Positions 44,268-53,846 are shown, numbered from the stretch's first letter. The stretch: 64,000 nucleotides of DNA from Chryseobacterium takakiae (GCF_900129385.1 NZ_FQVO01000012.1:57627-121626); one strand, 5' to 3'. Numbers and translations: made by a program. The notes: generated from the letters alone by a model not told the origin.

Positions 44268-44822
44268 TTAAAGTTTTTTAATCTTTAATTTCATATAATC
44301 TGCAATTTCTTCATTAGTGCTTAGAAACAGCTTTTCGAAAGCCAGTAAAGCTATCTTTGCACATACTTCTGCATCATCGCCAGCTCTGTGATGATTAAAG
44401 CTTAGCTGATGATATTCTGCCAAATGTTTTAACCCATATCTAGGTAAATAATTCCATGATTTCTTTGCAAGCTGTATGCTGCACAAATAATTTAATTTAG
44501 GCGCAAACATGCCGTAATGATTCAGGCATCCACGTAACACACCAGCATCGAATCCTGCATTATGGGCAATCATTAGTGTTCCATACATCATTTCCTCCGC
44601 TTCATACCAGATTTCATCAAAAGTAGGAGCATCTTTTACGTCGTCCGGTACAATTCCGTGTACATCTATATTAAACGGATTAAAATAAGGGAAGCTCGGA
44701 GGTTTAATGAGCCATGTCTTTGTTTCCACAATTTTTGAATCCTGAACAATACAAACACCAAGCTCACATGCAGAATTTCTCTCATGCGTAGCGGTTTCAA
44801 AATCTATGGCACAAAAATCCAT
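44268..44822 (-). CDS. DnaQ-like 3'-5' exonuclease
   Basis: 184 residues. DEDDh exonuclease motifs: ExoI DFCAIDFETATHE, ExoII HNAGFDAGVLRG, ExoIII HHRAGDDAEVCAK with the catalytic His and Asp. There is no polymerase domain, so this is a stand-alone proofreading or repair-type nuclease. It follows the secreted-protein gene by 5 bp on minus and may be the last gene of that operon. Confidence 0.9.
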   Translation of the reverse strand: MDFCAIDFETATHERNSACELGVCIVQDSKIVETKTWLIKPPSFPYFNPFNIDVHGIVPDDVKDAPTFDEIWYEAEEMMYGTLMIAHNAGFDAGVLRGCLNHYGMFAPKLNYLCSIQLAKKSWNYLPRYGLKHLAEYHQLSFNHHRAGDDAEVCAKIALLAFEKLFLSTNEEIADYMKLKIKKL

Positions 44823-44827
44823 AATTA

Positions 44828-45433
44828 TTATGTGGTTATTTTAAAAAACAGTGTGCTTTTGTTCGTGGCAACTTTCGTGATATCGCTAATAATATGGCTG
44901 TATTTTTGTTTTAAGCTGTTGATATCAACACCATCGTTATCACTTAGCGTAATAATAAATCCTGTAGTAATATTTTTACTTTCCGGTGTATCAATAGTCT
45001 CTTTTAAAATGCTTCCGTGCGTAATATTTTCAGTGAGGTATCTATTTAGAAGCTCTGCTGTTTTTTTGTCTGCATTTTTAGTAATGGTAATGCGGAATCT
45101 TCCGGCATTAATTCCTTCCTTAAGCCTTACCAGATAAACAGAACCTTTTTTGAAATTAACTTTGCCTTTTTTATCAACTTTATCACGAATATCTTTAAAA
45201 GAAAGATTCTTTTCGGAGGCCGGCTTTTCTTTTTCAGGATCGAGATTATCGACAATGTCACGAAATGAAAATATTTTAACATTTACGGGATCCGTATCTT
45301 TTAAAGATTCTACACTTTTTTCTGATATTGTTTTGATACTGTAACTTTTATCAATAGCAGACCATTCATTTTTCTGCGAAAATGCATGCTGAAAGAAAAG
45401 TAAAAATAATAAGAATAATGAAGTTGTTTTCAT
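44828..45433 (-). CDS. Secreted hypothetical protein
   Basis: 201 residues with a signal peptide (MKTTSLFLLFLLFFQHAFSQ). The mature part is charged and has a 120-200 beta-rich region (FIITLSDNDGVDINSLKQKY) with no family I recognise. Its start codon overlaps the glycosyltransferase stop by 4 bp (ATGA), so the two are translationally coupled, and the exonuclease follows it. Probably periplasmic. Confidence 0.7.
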   Translation of the reverse strand: MKTTSLFLLFLLFFQHAFSQKNEWSAIDKSYSIKTISEKSVESLKDTDPVNVKIFSFRDIVDNLDPEKEKPASEKNLSFKDIRDKVDKKGKVNFKKGSVYLVRLKEGINAGRFRITITKNADKKTAELLNRYLTENITHGSILKETIDTPESKNITTGFIITLSDNDGVDINSLKQKYSHIISDITKVATNKSTLFFKITT

Positions 45434-46401
45434 TTCAAAAAATGTTTAAAAATCAACCATTTAGATTGATAAAATTGATGTTTTTGATTCTTCTGCCGTC
45501 TTTTCCATGTTCCGGGAATATAAGTGTAGAATGCAAAATGCGCTCTTCCTACTGCCCAAAAATGAGAGATTCCGTATTTGTAACCAAAATATACCGCAGC
45601 CAGTCCGTCAAGACAAAGCCTTGAAAATATTACGGCGATTAATTGTGGTAATGGTAAATTTTTAAGCAGCATTACAAGGTTATTCCTCATATTAAGAAAC
45701 GTTTTTTTTGCACTTTGCTTATTCAAAGTTCCACCGCCAACATGAAAAACTTCAGATTTTCCGGTATAAAAAATTTTTTTCCCTGCATTGATCAGTCTCC
45801 AGCAGAGATCGATTTCTTCCTGATGGGCAAAAAATCGCTCGTCAAAACCATTTTGTTGCCAAAAATCTTTAGAACGGATAAATAAACAGCATCCCGAAGC
45901 CCAGAAAATTTCAGCTTCATCATTATACTGTCCATGATCTTGTTCAATATCGTCGAAAACTCTTCCCCTGCAGTAAGGATATCCTAAATTATCAATCAGT
46001 CCACCCGCAGCACCTGCAAATTCAAAATAATTTTTTCTGTCATAGGATAAAATTTTCGGCTGTACTGCTGCTATTTCGGGATTTTTTTCCAGCAATTCAA
46101 TTGCAGGCCCTGTCCAGTTTTCAGTCACTTCCACATCAGAATTCAGAAGGCAGTATATTTCGTTGTCGATATGCTTTAAACCTTCGTTATATCCGCCCGC
46201 AAAACCGTAATTTTTATCGTTTCTAATAATCTTTACTTCTGGAAAATAATTCAGTAAAAAATCAATAGAATTATCTGTTGAAAGATTGTCGATCACATAA
46301 ATATCAGATTGAGGAGAGAAACGCACTACGCTTGGAAGAAATTTTTCCAACCATGATTTTCCGTTCCAGTTTAATATGACAACCGCTAATTTTTTTTGCA
46401 T
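45430..46401 (-). CDS. Glycosyltransferase family 2
   Basis: 323 residues from the ATG at 46401; an in-frame TTG just upstream is a poorer start. The GT-A fold has LAVVILNWNGKSWLEKFLPS, YVIDNLSTDNSIDFL and the nucleotide-metal LNSDVEVTENW. It probably transfers a sugar to an envelope glycan or lipid. Its start overlaps the stop of the upstream acyltransferase by one base (TGATG), and its stop overlaps the downstream gene. Confidence 0.9.
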   Translation of the reverse strand: MQKKLAVVILNWNGKSWLEKFLPSVVRFSPQSDIYVIDNLSTDNSIDFLLNYFPEVKIIRNDKNYGFAGGYNEGLKHIDNEIYCLLNSDVEVTENWTGPAIELLEKNPEIAAVQPKILSYDRKNYFEFAGAAGGLIDNLGYPYCRGRVFDDIEQDHGQYNDEAEIFWASGCCLFIRSKDFWQQNGFDERFFAHQEEIDLCWRLINAGKKIFYTGKSEVFHVGGGTLNKQSAKKTFLNMRNNLVMLLKNLPLPQLIAVIFSRLCLDGLAAVYFGYKYGISHFWAVGRAHFAFYTYIPGTWKRRQKNQKHQFYQSKWLIFKHFLK

Positions 46402-47291
46402 CAATCTTGTTTTTTATCTGAATCAAAATTTTTGATAGAATCCTGGTATTTCCATTTTCTGTGTGACCAGAGATAATTGTCCGGACGTTTGTTAATCGTA
46501 TTTTCCAGCAACTTATGGAATTTTTTTACCACCTCATGTTCAACAAATTTTTCTCCATCCGGATAGATTCTGTGGTAATTCACCTGATAGAATCCTCGTT
46601 TCACCTTCTTCATCTCGCAATAAATAAACGCAAGATCCATTTTTGTTGCCAGTCTGTCATAGCCAGTAAAGACAGGTGTTCTCTGATTAAGGAATTCTAA
46701 ACCGTAGGTGATATGGGCAAAATGCGGAGTCTGGTCCGCTACAAACATATATGCTGAGCTTCCATCGTTCTTGGATCGTACAATATTAAGGATTACTTCT
46801 TTTGCTTCAAGTGCTTCATTCCCGAATTTGTTGCGGACATTTTTCATCTGGTTTTCCCAGAAATCACTGTTTACTTTTCTATACACGGGATGGCAGTGAT
46901 CCTGAGGAATTATTTTCGCCAAAGCATTGATCCATTCCCAGTTGAATACATGTCCCGCCAGTAAGATGATGTTTTTACCTTCTTGTTTTGCTTCATGAAA
47001 AACTTCCTGGTTAATATGCTGCATCCTTACTCTTGATTCCGTTTCTGAAATACCAAAAGATTTAATGGTCTCTACCAAATAATCGGAAAAATTGCGGTAG
47101 AATTTTTTTCTTATTTCTGTTATTTCCTTTTCAGATTTTTCAGGAAAGGAGTTTTTAAGATTTTTAGTAATAACATTTTTCCGGTAGCCTACTAAATAAT
47201 AATTCAGAAAGAACATAATATCTGAAAAAATATATAATATTTTCAGAGGAAGCTTGGAAATTAAGTTTAATATTTTGATCAGAAAATTCAT
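46401..47291 (-). CDS. Lipid A biosynthesis-type acyltransferase
   Basis: 296 residues from the ATG at 47291, before the membrane anchor (MNFLIKILNLISKLPLKILYI). The longer frame to 47351 crosses the promoter. The family HX4(D/E) motif is GHVFNWEWIN, with typical FVADQTPHF and NYLWSHRKWKY stretches. It adds a secondary acyl chain to lipid A or a related lipid in the inner membrane. First gene of a three- to four-gene minus envelope operon. Confidence 0.9.
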   Translation of the reverse strand: MNFLIKILNLISKLPLKILYIFSDIMFFLNYYLVGYRKNVITKNLKNSFPEKSEKEITEIRKKFYRNFSDYLVETIKSFGISETESRVRMQHINQEVFHEAKQEGKNIILLAGHVFNWEWINALAKIIPQDHCHPVYRKVNSDFWENQMKNVRNKFGNEALEAKEVILNIVRSKNDGSSAYMFVADQTPHFAHITYGLEFLNQRTPVFTGYDRLATKMDLAFIYCEMKKVKRGFYQVNYHRIYPDGEKFVEHEVVKKFHKLLENTINKRPDNYLWSHRKWKYQDSIKNFDSDKKQD

Positions 47292-47299
47292 AAAACATG

Positions 47300-47336
47300 C
47301 AAATTTACGGATAATAAAAATATGGTTGTATTTTTG
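47300..47336. promoter_or_regulatory. Divergent -7 boxes
   Basis: Minus TAAATTTG (47307-47300), 8 nt before the acyltransferase ATG, and plus TATTTTTG (47329-47336) before the thioredoxin-like gene. No clear TTG partners. Confidence 0.45.
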
Positions 47337-47370
47337 CTTGCAAATACTCATATTTTTTTAATTTTACAAT

Positions 47371-47940
47371 ATGAAAAAATTATCATTAATAGGATTTTTG
47401 GGGATCAGTTTTTTTGCTTTTTCCCAAAATGTAAAGCCAACAGAAGAAAGAAAGAATGATGAAAAGGCACTGTTGGTGAAACCAGATCATTCTGAGCTTG
47501 ACGCTAAAAAAAAGGCTGCGGAAGAGAAGGCAAAACTGCCGAAGCCCTATGATCCGAAAGCTGATGCTGAAAAAGATATTCAGAATCTTATTGCCAAAGC
47601 CAAAAAGGAGAAAAAGAATATCATGATTCAGGCAGGTGGTAACTGGTGCATCTGGTGTCTCAGATTCAATCAGTTTGTACAAACAACACCGGAGCTGAAA
47701 TCAATTGTTGACAAAAACTACGAATATTATCACCTCAATTATTCCCCTGATAACAAAAATGAAAAAGTTTTTGCAGCCTATGGAAATCCCGGTGAAAAAT
47801 TTGGGTATCCGGTGTTTATTATTCTTGATAAAAACGGCAAAATGATCCATGTTCAGCAGAGTGACGTTTTTGAAGAAGGTAAAGGGTACAGCCTTGAAAA
47901 AGTAAAAGCGTTTTTTAAGCAATGGGCCCCAAAGTCGTAA
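47371..47940 (+). CDS. Exported thioredoxin-like protein
   Basis: 189 residues. A signal peptide (MKKLSLIGFLGISFFAFSQ) and a Lys/Glu-rich helical linker (about 25-75) precede a thioredoxin fold with active site WCIWC (GGNWCIWCLRF) and cis-Pro region YPVFIILDKNGK. Probably a periplasmic thiol-disulfide protein. It is convergent with the ribosomal rplI operon and shares its terminator. Confidence 0.88.
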   Translation: MKKLSLIGFLGISFFAFSQNVKPTEERKNDEKALLVKPDHSELDAKKKAAEEKAKLPKPYDPKADAEKDIQNLIAKAKKEKKNIMIQAGGNWCIWCLRFNQFVQTTPELKSIVDKNYEYYHLNYSPDNKNEKVFAAYGNPGEKFGYPVFIILDKNGKMIHVQQSDVFEEGKGYSLEKVKAFFKQWAPKS

Positions 47941-47965
47941 ACTTAATTCACGAATTTATCTATTA

Positions 47966-47996
47966 AAAAAACCACTTCAATTTGAAGTGGTTTTGT
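47966..47996. terminator. Bidirectional terminator
   Basis: AAAACCACTTCAA pairs with TTGAAGTGGTTTT over a minimal loop; both sides end in A/T tracts between convergent genes. Confidence 0.88.
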
Positions 47997-48016
47997 ATTG
48001 TAAAAAGTCTTGTAGA

Positions 48017-48514
48017 TTAAGCTTCTTCAGATTTAGTTTCTTCCTTTTTAGGAGCAGCTTCAACCGGTGCATCAGATACGATATCGAATTCGAAATTGTA
48101 TTCTACATTTCTGTGTAGTCTGATGTTAGCAGTTACTTTACCAGTTCTTTTAATTGTGTTTCCTGGGATTTTGATGTATTTCTTCTCAACAGAAACTCCA
48201 GCTTTTTCAAGCGCTGCAGAAAGATCTGCATTGTTGATAGATCCAAATAATTTATCACCAGAACCTACTTTTGCAGGAATCGTAATAGAAGTTTTTTTCA
48301 ATTGTTCAACTACAGCGTTTGCAGCAGCGATTAATTTAGCTTCTTCTTCTTTTCTGGCTTCCAAAGTAGCTTCAAGAGCTGCTTTGTTTTTAGGCGTTGC
48401 TAAAAGCGCGTATCCCTGAGGAATTAAGAAGTTTCTAGCATAACCTGGCTTTACGCTTACGGTGTCGAATTCAAGACCTAAATTTTCTACGTCTTTTTTT
48501 AGGATAATGTCCAT
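48017..48514 (-). CDS. rplI: 50S ribosomal protein L9
   Basis: 165 residues. The N-terminal domain MDIILKKDVENLGLEFDTVS and GYARNFLIPQGYA are signatures, then the long connecting helix and the C-terminal 23S-binding domain. An acidic Glu/Lys-rich tail (KKEETKSEEA) extends beyond the usual 150 residues. Downstream of rpsF-rpsR as in most bacteria. Confidence 0.97.
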   Translation of the reverse strand: MDIILKKDVENLGLEFDTVSVKPGYARNFLIPQGYALLATPKNKAALEATLEARKEEEAKLIAAANAVVEQLKKTSITIPAKVGSGDKLFGSINNADLSAALEKAGVSVEKKYIKIPGNTIKRTGKVTANIRLHRNVEYNFEFDIVSDAPVEAAPKKEETKSEEA

Positions 48515-48531
48515 TGTTGTTGTCCTTTTTT

Positions 48532-48575
48532 TAGATGTTAGAAGTGAGATATTAGAAATTAGACTTAATGTCTTT
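48532..48575. repeat. Degenerate heptad repeat between rpsR and rplI
   Basis: From the run GATGTTAGAAGTGAGATATT onward, units of about 7 bp (GTTAGAA, GTGAGAT, ATTAGAA, ATTAGAC) repeat with drift. The gap of 155 bp is long for this operon. Confidence 0.5.
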
Positions 48576-48669
48576 TGTCTGAGATCTGAAATCTAAAATC
48601 AAGTTAGAATTAATTATGTATTCAGCAACAAAAAGCCAAAAGCTGAAGCTAATGGCTAATTGCAATTTT

Positions 48670-48972
48670 TTATTTCAATAAGTCAGCTACGTATGGTAGT
48701 AAGGCAAGGTGTCTTGCTCTTTTGATTGCAGCAGAAACTTTTCTCTGATATTTTAAAGAAGTTCCTGTGTATCTTCTTGGTAAGATTTTACCTTGTTCGT
48801 TTACAAACTGTAATAAGAAATCAGCATCTTTGTAATCAACGTGCTTAATTCCGTATTTTTTGAATCTACAATATTTCTTTTCAGATTTTGTATTGATATC
48901 AAGCGGAGTAAGGAATTTTACTTCAGATTCTCCTCCAGCTGAGGCTTGTTTAGCCATTTCGTCTATTGCCAT
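48670..48972 (-). CDS. rpsR: 30S ribosomal protein S18
   Basis: 100 residues. The core [40 protein letters not shown] and [14 protein letters not shown] are unmistakable. A short N-terminal extension ([15 protein letters not shown]) is typical of Bacteroidota. It starts 32 bp after rpsF. Confidence 0.97.
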   Translation of the reverse strand: MAIDEMAKQASAGGESEVKFLTPLDINTKSEKKYCRFKKYGIKHVDYKDADFLLQFVNEQGKILPRRYTGTSLKYQRKVSAAIKRARHLALLPYVADLLK

Positions 48973-49004
48973 GTCTTGTCTTTTTTAAAAAATAGGGTTA
49001 ATAA

Positions 49005-49346
49005 TTAAGCTTTAGCTGCTTTTACTTTTGCTCTTCTAGTTACAGCGTAGTCAACAGCGTGTTTGTCTAGTTTTGTAGTAAGGTAACGGATTACTCTCTC
49101 GTCACGCTTGAATGCTAATTCTAGATCAGCTACTACAGAACCTTCACCTTTAAATTCAATTAAAGTGTAAAATCCGTTCTTTTTCAATTGGATCGGGTAA
49201 GCTAATTTTTTTAATCCCCAGTTTTCTTTAGCAACGATTTCGCAGTTCTTTTCTTTGATAAGATCTACATACTTGTTCACTGCTTCCTCCACCTGAGCTT
49301 CAGATAGAACGGGAGTTAAAATGAAAACAGTTTCGTAATTGTTCAT
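49005..49346 (-). CDS. rpsF: 30S ribosomal protein S6
   Basis: 113 residues. [40 protein letters not shown] and [17 protein letters not shown] match S6. First gene of rpsF-rpsR-rplI, with a full promoter upstream. The family binds S18, encoded next, in the 30S platform. Confidence 0.97.
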   Translation of the reverse strand: MNNYETVFILTPVLSEAQVEEAVNKYVDLIKEKNCEIVAKENWGLKKLAYPIQLKKNGFYTLIEFKGEGSVVADLELAFKRDERVIRYLTTKLDKHAVDYAVTRRAKVKAAKA

Positions 49347-49380
49347 AATGTTAAATAAATTTGTTAATTATTTCGAGGTG

Positions 49381-49411
49381 CAAAAGTATTTAAATTATTT
49401 GTAATATACAA
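49381..49411 (-). promoter_or_regulatory. Promoter of rpsF-rpsR-rplI
   Basis: On minus: TTG at 49411-49409, a 20-bp spacer, TACTTTTG at 49388-49381, 34 nt before rpsF. Confidence 0.7.
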
Positions 49412-49515
49412 GAGATTGGTGAGAAATAGAATGTATTTCCGTAAAATGCTCAATGATCAGTTTTAAAACTGATGAAAATAACATTTGTTTTAAAATAGCC
49501 GAAGTTAAGATTATC

Positions 49516-49542
49516 AAAAAACCTCCGGATTTTTCCGAAGGT
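49516..49542 (-). terminator. Terminator of the E2 gene
   Basis: On minus: ACCTTCGG / CCGGAGGT with a T-G wobble pair, then six T, 65 bp after the stop. Confidence 0.8.
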
Positions 49543-49606
49543 CTGTATTTGTAAAAGATATTTTGATAATCTTACATCAATTATAACTTATCAATCATCT
49601 TTATAA

Positions 49607-50920
49607 TTAGATTTCTGTGTTCAGGTCCCAGTTTTCAAGGTAATCATGAACATGCTTCAGCATCATTCCTCCAAGAGAACCGTCTACCACTCTGTGGTCG
49701 TAAGAGTGAGACATAAACATTAAATTTCTGATCGCAATTACATCTCCGTCAGGCGTTTCAAGAACAGCTGGCTTTTTAACAATCGCTCCGATTGCTAAAA
49801 TAGCTACCTGCGGCTGAGGAATAATTGGTGTTCCCATCAGGTTACCGAAACTTCCTACGTTGGAGATCGTATAGGTTGCACCCTGGGTATCTTCAGGTCT
49901 TAATTTTTTATTTCTTGCTCTGTAAGCTAAGTCGTTAATCGCCTTTGCCAATCCGGAAAGAGACAGTTGATCTGCATTTTTGATTACAGGAACAATAAGG
50001 TTTCCGTCCGGTAATGCAGTTGCCATACCGATGTTGATGTTTTTCTTTTTGATAATGTTTTCACCATTTACCGAAACATTGATCATTGGGAAATCCTGGA
50101 TCGCTTTTACGACTGCTCTTACGAAAATCGGCATGAAGGTAAGCTTTTCGCCTTCACGTTTTTCGAAAAGAGATTTATTTTTATTTCTCCATTTTACAAC
50201 GTTGGTTACATCTGTTTCGATGAAAGAAGTTACATGCGGAGCAATTTGTTTGGCTTTCACCATGTTTTCCGCAATGATTTTTCTCATTCTGTCCATCGGA
50301 ATGATCTCATCACCTGCCGCAGCAGTAATAGTAGAAGCCGGGGCTGATGTTGCCACAGGTTGTGCAGCAGGAGCAGCCTGTTGTACCGGAGCAGCTTGTT
50401 GAGCCGGTTGGTTTCCTCTGTTTTTAACGTATGCTAAAATATCTTCTTTGGTAATTCTTCCTTCCAAACCGCTTCCTTTGATGGATTTCAGCTCGGTTTC
50501 AGAAATACTTTCCTGTTGTGCAATTGATTTTACAAGCGGGGAAAGATAAAGGTCTCCCGAAAACTCTGTAGAAGCAGATGTTTTTAGCGGTTCTTCAATG
50601 GTTTTTAAAGTTTCCGCATCCGGAGCCGGCGCAGAAGTTTCAGTAGCTGTATCTTCAGCAGCAGTGTTTCCTCCTTCACCTTCAATTTCTAAAATAGCAA
50701 TAGCTTCGCCTACTTTTGCAACCTCGTCTTTCTGTTTTAAAATCTTAACGATTTTCCCCGAAACCGGTGTCGGAACGTCTGAATCTACTTTGTCAGTTGC
50801 AATCTCCACTACGGAATCATCTTCTTTCACATGATCTCCTTCACTGAATAACCAGGTAATAATGGTGGCTTCCATCACACCTTCTCCCATAGAAGGAAGC
50901 AATAATTTGTACTCTGCCAT
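49607..50920 (-). CDS. 2-oxo acid dehydrogenase E2 (dihydrolipoamide acyltransferase)
   Basis: 437 residues. Lipoyl domain with K44 (EIATDKVDSDVPTPVSG), an Ala/Pro/Gln-rich linker, a peripheral-subunit-binding domain (YLSPLVKSIAQQESISETEL) and a catalytic domain with SYDHRVVDGSLGG. It differs from the sucB copy at 42464 and is likely the branched-chain or pyruvate-type E2. No E1 or E3 gene is adjacent, so its partners must be encoded elsewhere. A -7 box TATATTTG lies at 50948-50941. Confidence 0.88.
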   Translation of the reverse strand: MAEYKLLLPSMGEGVMEATIITWLFSEGDHVKEDDSVVEIATDKVDSDVPTPVSGKIVKILKQKDEVAKVGEAIAILEIEGEGGNTAAEDTATETSAPAPDAETLKTIEEPLKTSASTEFSGDLYLSPLVKSIAQQESISETELKSIKGSGLEGRITKEDILAYVKNRGNQPAQQAAPVQQAAPAAQPVATSAPASTITAAAGDEIIPMDRMRKIIAENMVKAKQIAPHVTSFIETDVTNVVKWRNKNKSLFEKREGEKLTFMPIFVRAVVKAIQDFPMINVSVNGENIIKKKNINIGMATALPDGNLIVPVIKNADQLSLSGLAKAINDLAYRARNKKLRPEDTQGATYTISNVGSFGNLMGTPIIPQPQVAILAIGAIVKKPAVLETPDGDVIAIRNLMFMSHSYDHRVVDGSLGGMMLKHVHDYLENWDLNTEI

Positions 50921-50983
50921 TTTTAATTTTTAGATTTTGACAAATATATAAAAAAAATCGATTTTTTTATGAAATATTAAATT

Positions 50984-51811
50984 TTAGAAAAATTCGATGT
51001 AAATATTCTCTCCTACATTCAGTCCGAACAAAGACTTGGCGCCGTTTTTCTTGCTTCCTTTGTAGATGGTTAACTCCAAAAGCTGGCTGTCATTGAAAAT
51101 TGCTGCAGATTGACCGTGAAATTCGGTCTCTCTTTCCCAATCTGAAACTACCTCGGTATGACTTAAAAATATACGTGAAAGACTTAAATTTCTGAATTTT
51201 ATCGTGAAATTTTCATATCCTTTGCCTGAACTTTCAAAGAAATCTTTGCTAATATTTGATATTATATTTCCGAAATTATCAATATAGGTAACTTCGCCGA
51301 TAATCATTTTTTCAGATTCATTAAAAACAGGTTTCGGAAAAAGAAGCTGTTTGGCAGAATCAATCTTTCTCCCGATGACTTCCGGCAGTCCGCCGTTGGC
51401 AAGATGTACTGCCGCGGGAACAAAAACATCTGTTGACGTAAAGTTCACAATATCATCAAACCTGTTATTCAAAGTGATTTCATAGATAGCTTCGGGTTTA
51501 ATATCAAAAAAGACAAGGCTTAAAAGTCCGTTGTCGGCAGCAATAAAGTAATGTCCGTCTGCTTTATAAAGTATATTTTTTCTTGATTTGTTATGAAAAC
51601 TGTCCACGGAAAGTATATGAACCGTGTTGTTCGGAAAGTGCTTGTAAGCATTTCTTACGATGTACGAAGTCTGAACAAGGTTGAAAGCCTGAATGTCATG
51701 GGTAATATCAATAATATTAACTTTCTGATTCAGAGAAAGAATGCTGCCTTTTACAGCGGCAACCCTGTAATCCAAATTTCCGAAATCTGAAGTAAGTGTA
51801 ATAATTGACAT
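50984..51811 (-). CDS. S-adenosylmethionine hydroxide adenosyltransferase-family protein (DUF62)
   Basis: 275 residues. The N-terminal motif SIITLTSDFGNLDYRVAAVK, FNLVQTSYIVRNAYKHFP and TYIDNFGNIISNI are family stretches. Related enzymes use water (adenosine plus methionine products) or halide to open SAM. Most bacterial members are hydrolases. A minus -7 box TAAATTTG lies at 51845-51838. The gene is 63 bp upstream of the E2 gene on the same strand. Confidence 0.88.
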   Translation of the reverse strand: MSIITLTSDFGNLDYRVAAVKGSILSLNQKVNIIDITHDIQAFNLVQTSYIVRNAYKHFPNNTVHILSVDSFHNKSRKNILYKADGHYFIAADNGLLSLVFFDIKPEAIYEITLNNRFDDIVNFTSTDVFVPAAVHLANGGLPEVIGRKIDSAKQLLFPKPVFNESEKMIIGEVTYIDNFGNIISNISKDFFESSGKGYENFTIKFRNLSLSRIFLSHTEVVSDWERETEFHGQSAAIFNDSQLLELTIYKGSKKNGAKSLFGLNVGENIYIEFF

Positions 51812-51946
51812 TGATTGTTTATAGAATAGTAGAAATGCAAATTTATTTAAAATAAAAAGAATGCCCGAATGATTGTGGAAAAGAATTTGATATAAATTTC
51901 CGAAAAAAGCTTTACATTTAAAATCTAAAATTAATAAAAATACTGC

Positions 51947-52906
51947 ATGTTTGAGTTAACATATGATTTGGAGGATATCGATGCGAAAATCTTCTATGGA
52001 GTTAATAACCAATATTTCAATTTAATAAAATCAACATTTCCGACCCTTAAAATCACCGGAAGGGATCACTTTATCTTCGCTATGGGAAACCAGGAAGCGC
52101 TAGATATCTTCAAGCAGAAACTGGATGATATTGTAAATTATATTTCAAAAAATAATTCTATAACCCTGAAAGATGTTGAAAATATTCTCAATATAAAAGA
52201 CGAAAACGAAAAGCAGCTTGTTTTCGATCAGGATATCATCGTAAAAGGCGTAAACGGAAAAATCATTAAGGCGAAAACCACCAATCTCAAAAAGCTGGTG
52301 AAAGAAACCGAAAAAAAAGATATGGTTTTTGCCATCGGGCCGGCAGGAACGGGTAAAACGTATACCAGTGTCGCATTGGCTGCAAAAGCATTGAGAGATA
52401 AGGCTGTTAAAAGAATTGTTCTTACAAGACCTGCTGTGGAAGCGGGGGAAAGCCTGGGTTTCCTGCCGGGAGATCTTAAGGAAAAGCTGGATCCGTACTT
52501 ACAGCCTTTATACGATGCACTCCGGGACATGATTCCTCACGAAAAACTGGAAGGATTTATTGAAAAAAAAGTAATTGAAGTAGCTCCTTTGGCATTTATG
52601 AGAGGGAGAACGCTTGATGACGCCTTCGTTATCCTGGATGAAGCACAGAACACCACGCATTCTCAGATGAAAATGTTTTTAACCAGAATGGGAATGAATG
52701 CTAAGTTCATTATTACAGGAGACCCAAGCCAGGTTGACCTTCCGCCAAAGCAACAGTCTGGTCTTAAAGAAGCAATGCGTATTCTGAAAGGAGTGAAAGA
52801 AATAGGATTTGTGCATCTTACTGAAGAAGATGTGGTAAGGCACCCGGTGGTTAAAAAGATCATCTTAGCTTACAATGATGAAGAAAAAAGGCAGAGAAAC
52901 GACTAA
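51947..52906 (+). CDS. PhoH-family ATPase
   Basis: 319 residues. An N-terminal KH-like part (about 20-80) precedes the PhoH NTPase with Walker A FAIGPAGTGKTYTSVALA and Walker B AFVILDEAQNTT, followed by FITGDPSQVDLPPK. Predicted RNA-linked ATPase found in nearly all bacteria; often near rRNA maturation genes, though ybeY is not beside it here. Followed by a strong terminator. Confidence 0.92.
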   Translation: MFELTYDLEDIDAKIFYGVNNQYFNLIKSTFPTLKITGRDHFIFAMGNQEALDIFKQKLDDIVNYISKNNSITLKDVENILNIKDENEKQLVFDQDIIVKGVNGKIIKAKTTNLKKLVKETEKKDMVFAIGPAGTGKTYTSVALAAKALRDKAVKRIVLTRPAVEAGESLGFLPGDLKEKLDPYLQPLYDALRDMIPHEKLEGFIEKKVIEVAPLAFMRGRTLDDAFVILDEAQNTTHSQMKMFLTRMGMNAKFIITGDPSQVDLPPKQQSGLKEAMRILKGVKEIGFVHLTEEDVVRHPVVKKIILAYNDEEKRQRND

Positions 52907-52939
52907 TCTTTTGTGAGATTTTTCGATCAAAATATTATT

Positions 52940-52972
52940 ATACAGGAAGTTATATTTCCTGTATTTTTTTTA
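52940..52972 (+). terminator. Terminator of phoH
   Basis: ATACAGGAA pairs with TTCCTGTAT over a 7-nt loop, followed by a T run. Confidence 0.85.
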
Positions 52973-52995
52973 ATTTAAAATAAAATTCACAAATG

Positions 52996-53025
52996 TTGGA
53001 ATTTTAAAAAAAAAGAGTATTTTTG
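52996..53025 (+). promoter_or_regulatory. Promoter of the first OMP gene
   Basis: TTG at 52996-52998, a 19-bp spacer, TATTTTTG at 53018-53025, 31 nt before the ATG. Exact consensus match. Confidence 0.72.
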
Positions 53026-53055
53026 TGCCGAATTACTTAAAAAACTATTAACGAA

Positions 53056-53727
53056 ATGAAGAAATTTTTACTTCTGACAGCAGTTGCTGTTATCGGGATG
53101 AGCGCAAAAGCTCAGGAATTCAGGTTTGGTCCTAAAGCCGGTTACTCTTACTCAACAGTTAAACTTAAAGACAACTCAGATTCTGAAACATCAGATCCTG
53201 TACACACTTTTTACATTGGAGGAATTGCAGAGTATAAAATAAGTGACAAATTTGGTTTACAAGGAGAAGTTTTATATTCTCCGCTTGGAGGGAAATTAGA
53301 AGTTGCTGAAGTTGATCCTGATGATCCTACAAACTTTTTCAATGTAAAAGCAAAACAGACTTATCATACTTTGATGATCCCTGTTTCTGCTAAATATTTT
53401 ATTACTGAAGGATTTTCTATTTCTGCAGGTGCAAGTTTCGGAGTTATTCTTTCGGCTAAACAAAAATATTCTGCTGACTTAGGATTAGGAGGGATTATTC
53501 CCGGATTTGAAATCAACAGCAGTGATGAAATTGATATCAAAGATCAAATGAATACTTTAAATATTGCTCCTTTCCTTGGCGCTGAATTTATGTTGGAAAA
53601 CGGGTTGTTCTTTGATGCAAGATACAATTTGGGTGTTTCTAATCTTGCTAAAAATACTTCTGACGGGGAAAAATTAACAAACAGCTTTTTCCAGGTTGGT
53701 GTAGGTTTTAAATTCGGAGGTAACTAA
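53056..53727 (+). CDS. Outer-membrane beta-barrel protein (porin-like)
   Basis: 223 residues. A signal peptide (MKKFLLLTAVAVIGMSAKAQ) precedes an eight-stranded barrel pattern with the PF13568-like start FRFGPKAGYSYSTVKL and a C-terminal GVGFKFGGN. Typical small Bacteroidota outer-membrane protein with unknown cargo. It has its own promoter and terminator. Confidence 0.85.
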   Translation: MKKFLLLTAVAVIGMSAKAQEFRFGPKAGYSYSTVKLKDNSDSETSDPVHTFYIGGIAEYKISDKFGLQGEVLYSPLGGKLEVAEVDPDDPTNFFNVKAKQTYHTLMIPVSAKYFITEGFSISAGASFGVILSAKQKYSADLGLGGIIPGFEINSSDEIDIKDQMNTLNIAPFLGAEFMLENGLFFDARYNLGVSNLAKNTSDGEKLTNSFFQVGVGFKFGGN

Positions 53728-53751
53728 GAAAGATTATTTACTTAAAAACAT

Positions 53752-53783
53752 AAAGCGGTACAAAATTTGTTCCGCTTTTTTAT
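53752..53783 (+). terminator. Terminator of the first OMP gene
   Basis: AAAGCGGTACAAA pairs with TTTGTTCCGCTTT (one mismatch), followed by T6. Confidence 0.85.
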
Positions 53784-53846
53784 GGTTTTATATACCACAT
53801 TTTTGGTGAATAATCATTCAAATATTAAATATTTAAACTTATTAAA

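Noticed and set aside
47292..47351. Upstream start for the acyltransferase
   Set aside because: The extension precedes the membrane anchor and overlaps the divergent -7 boxes.
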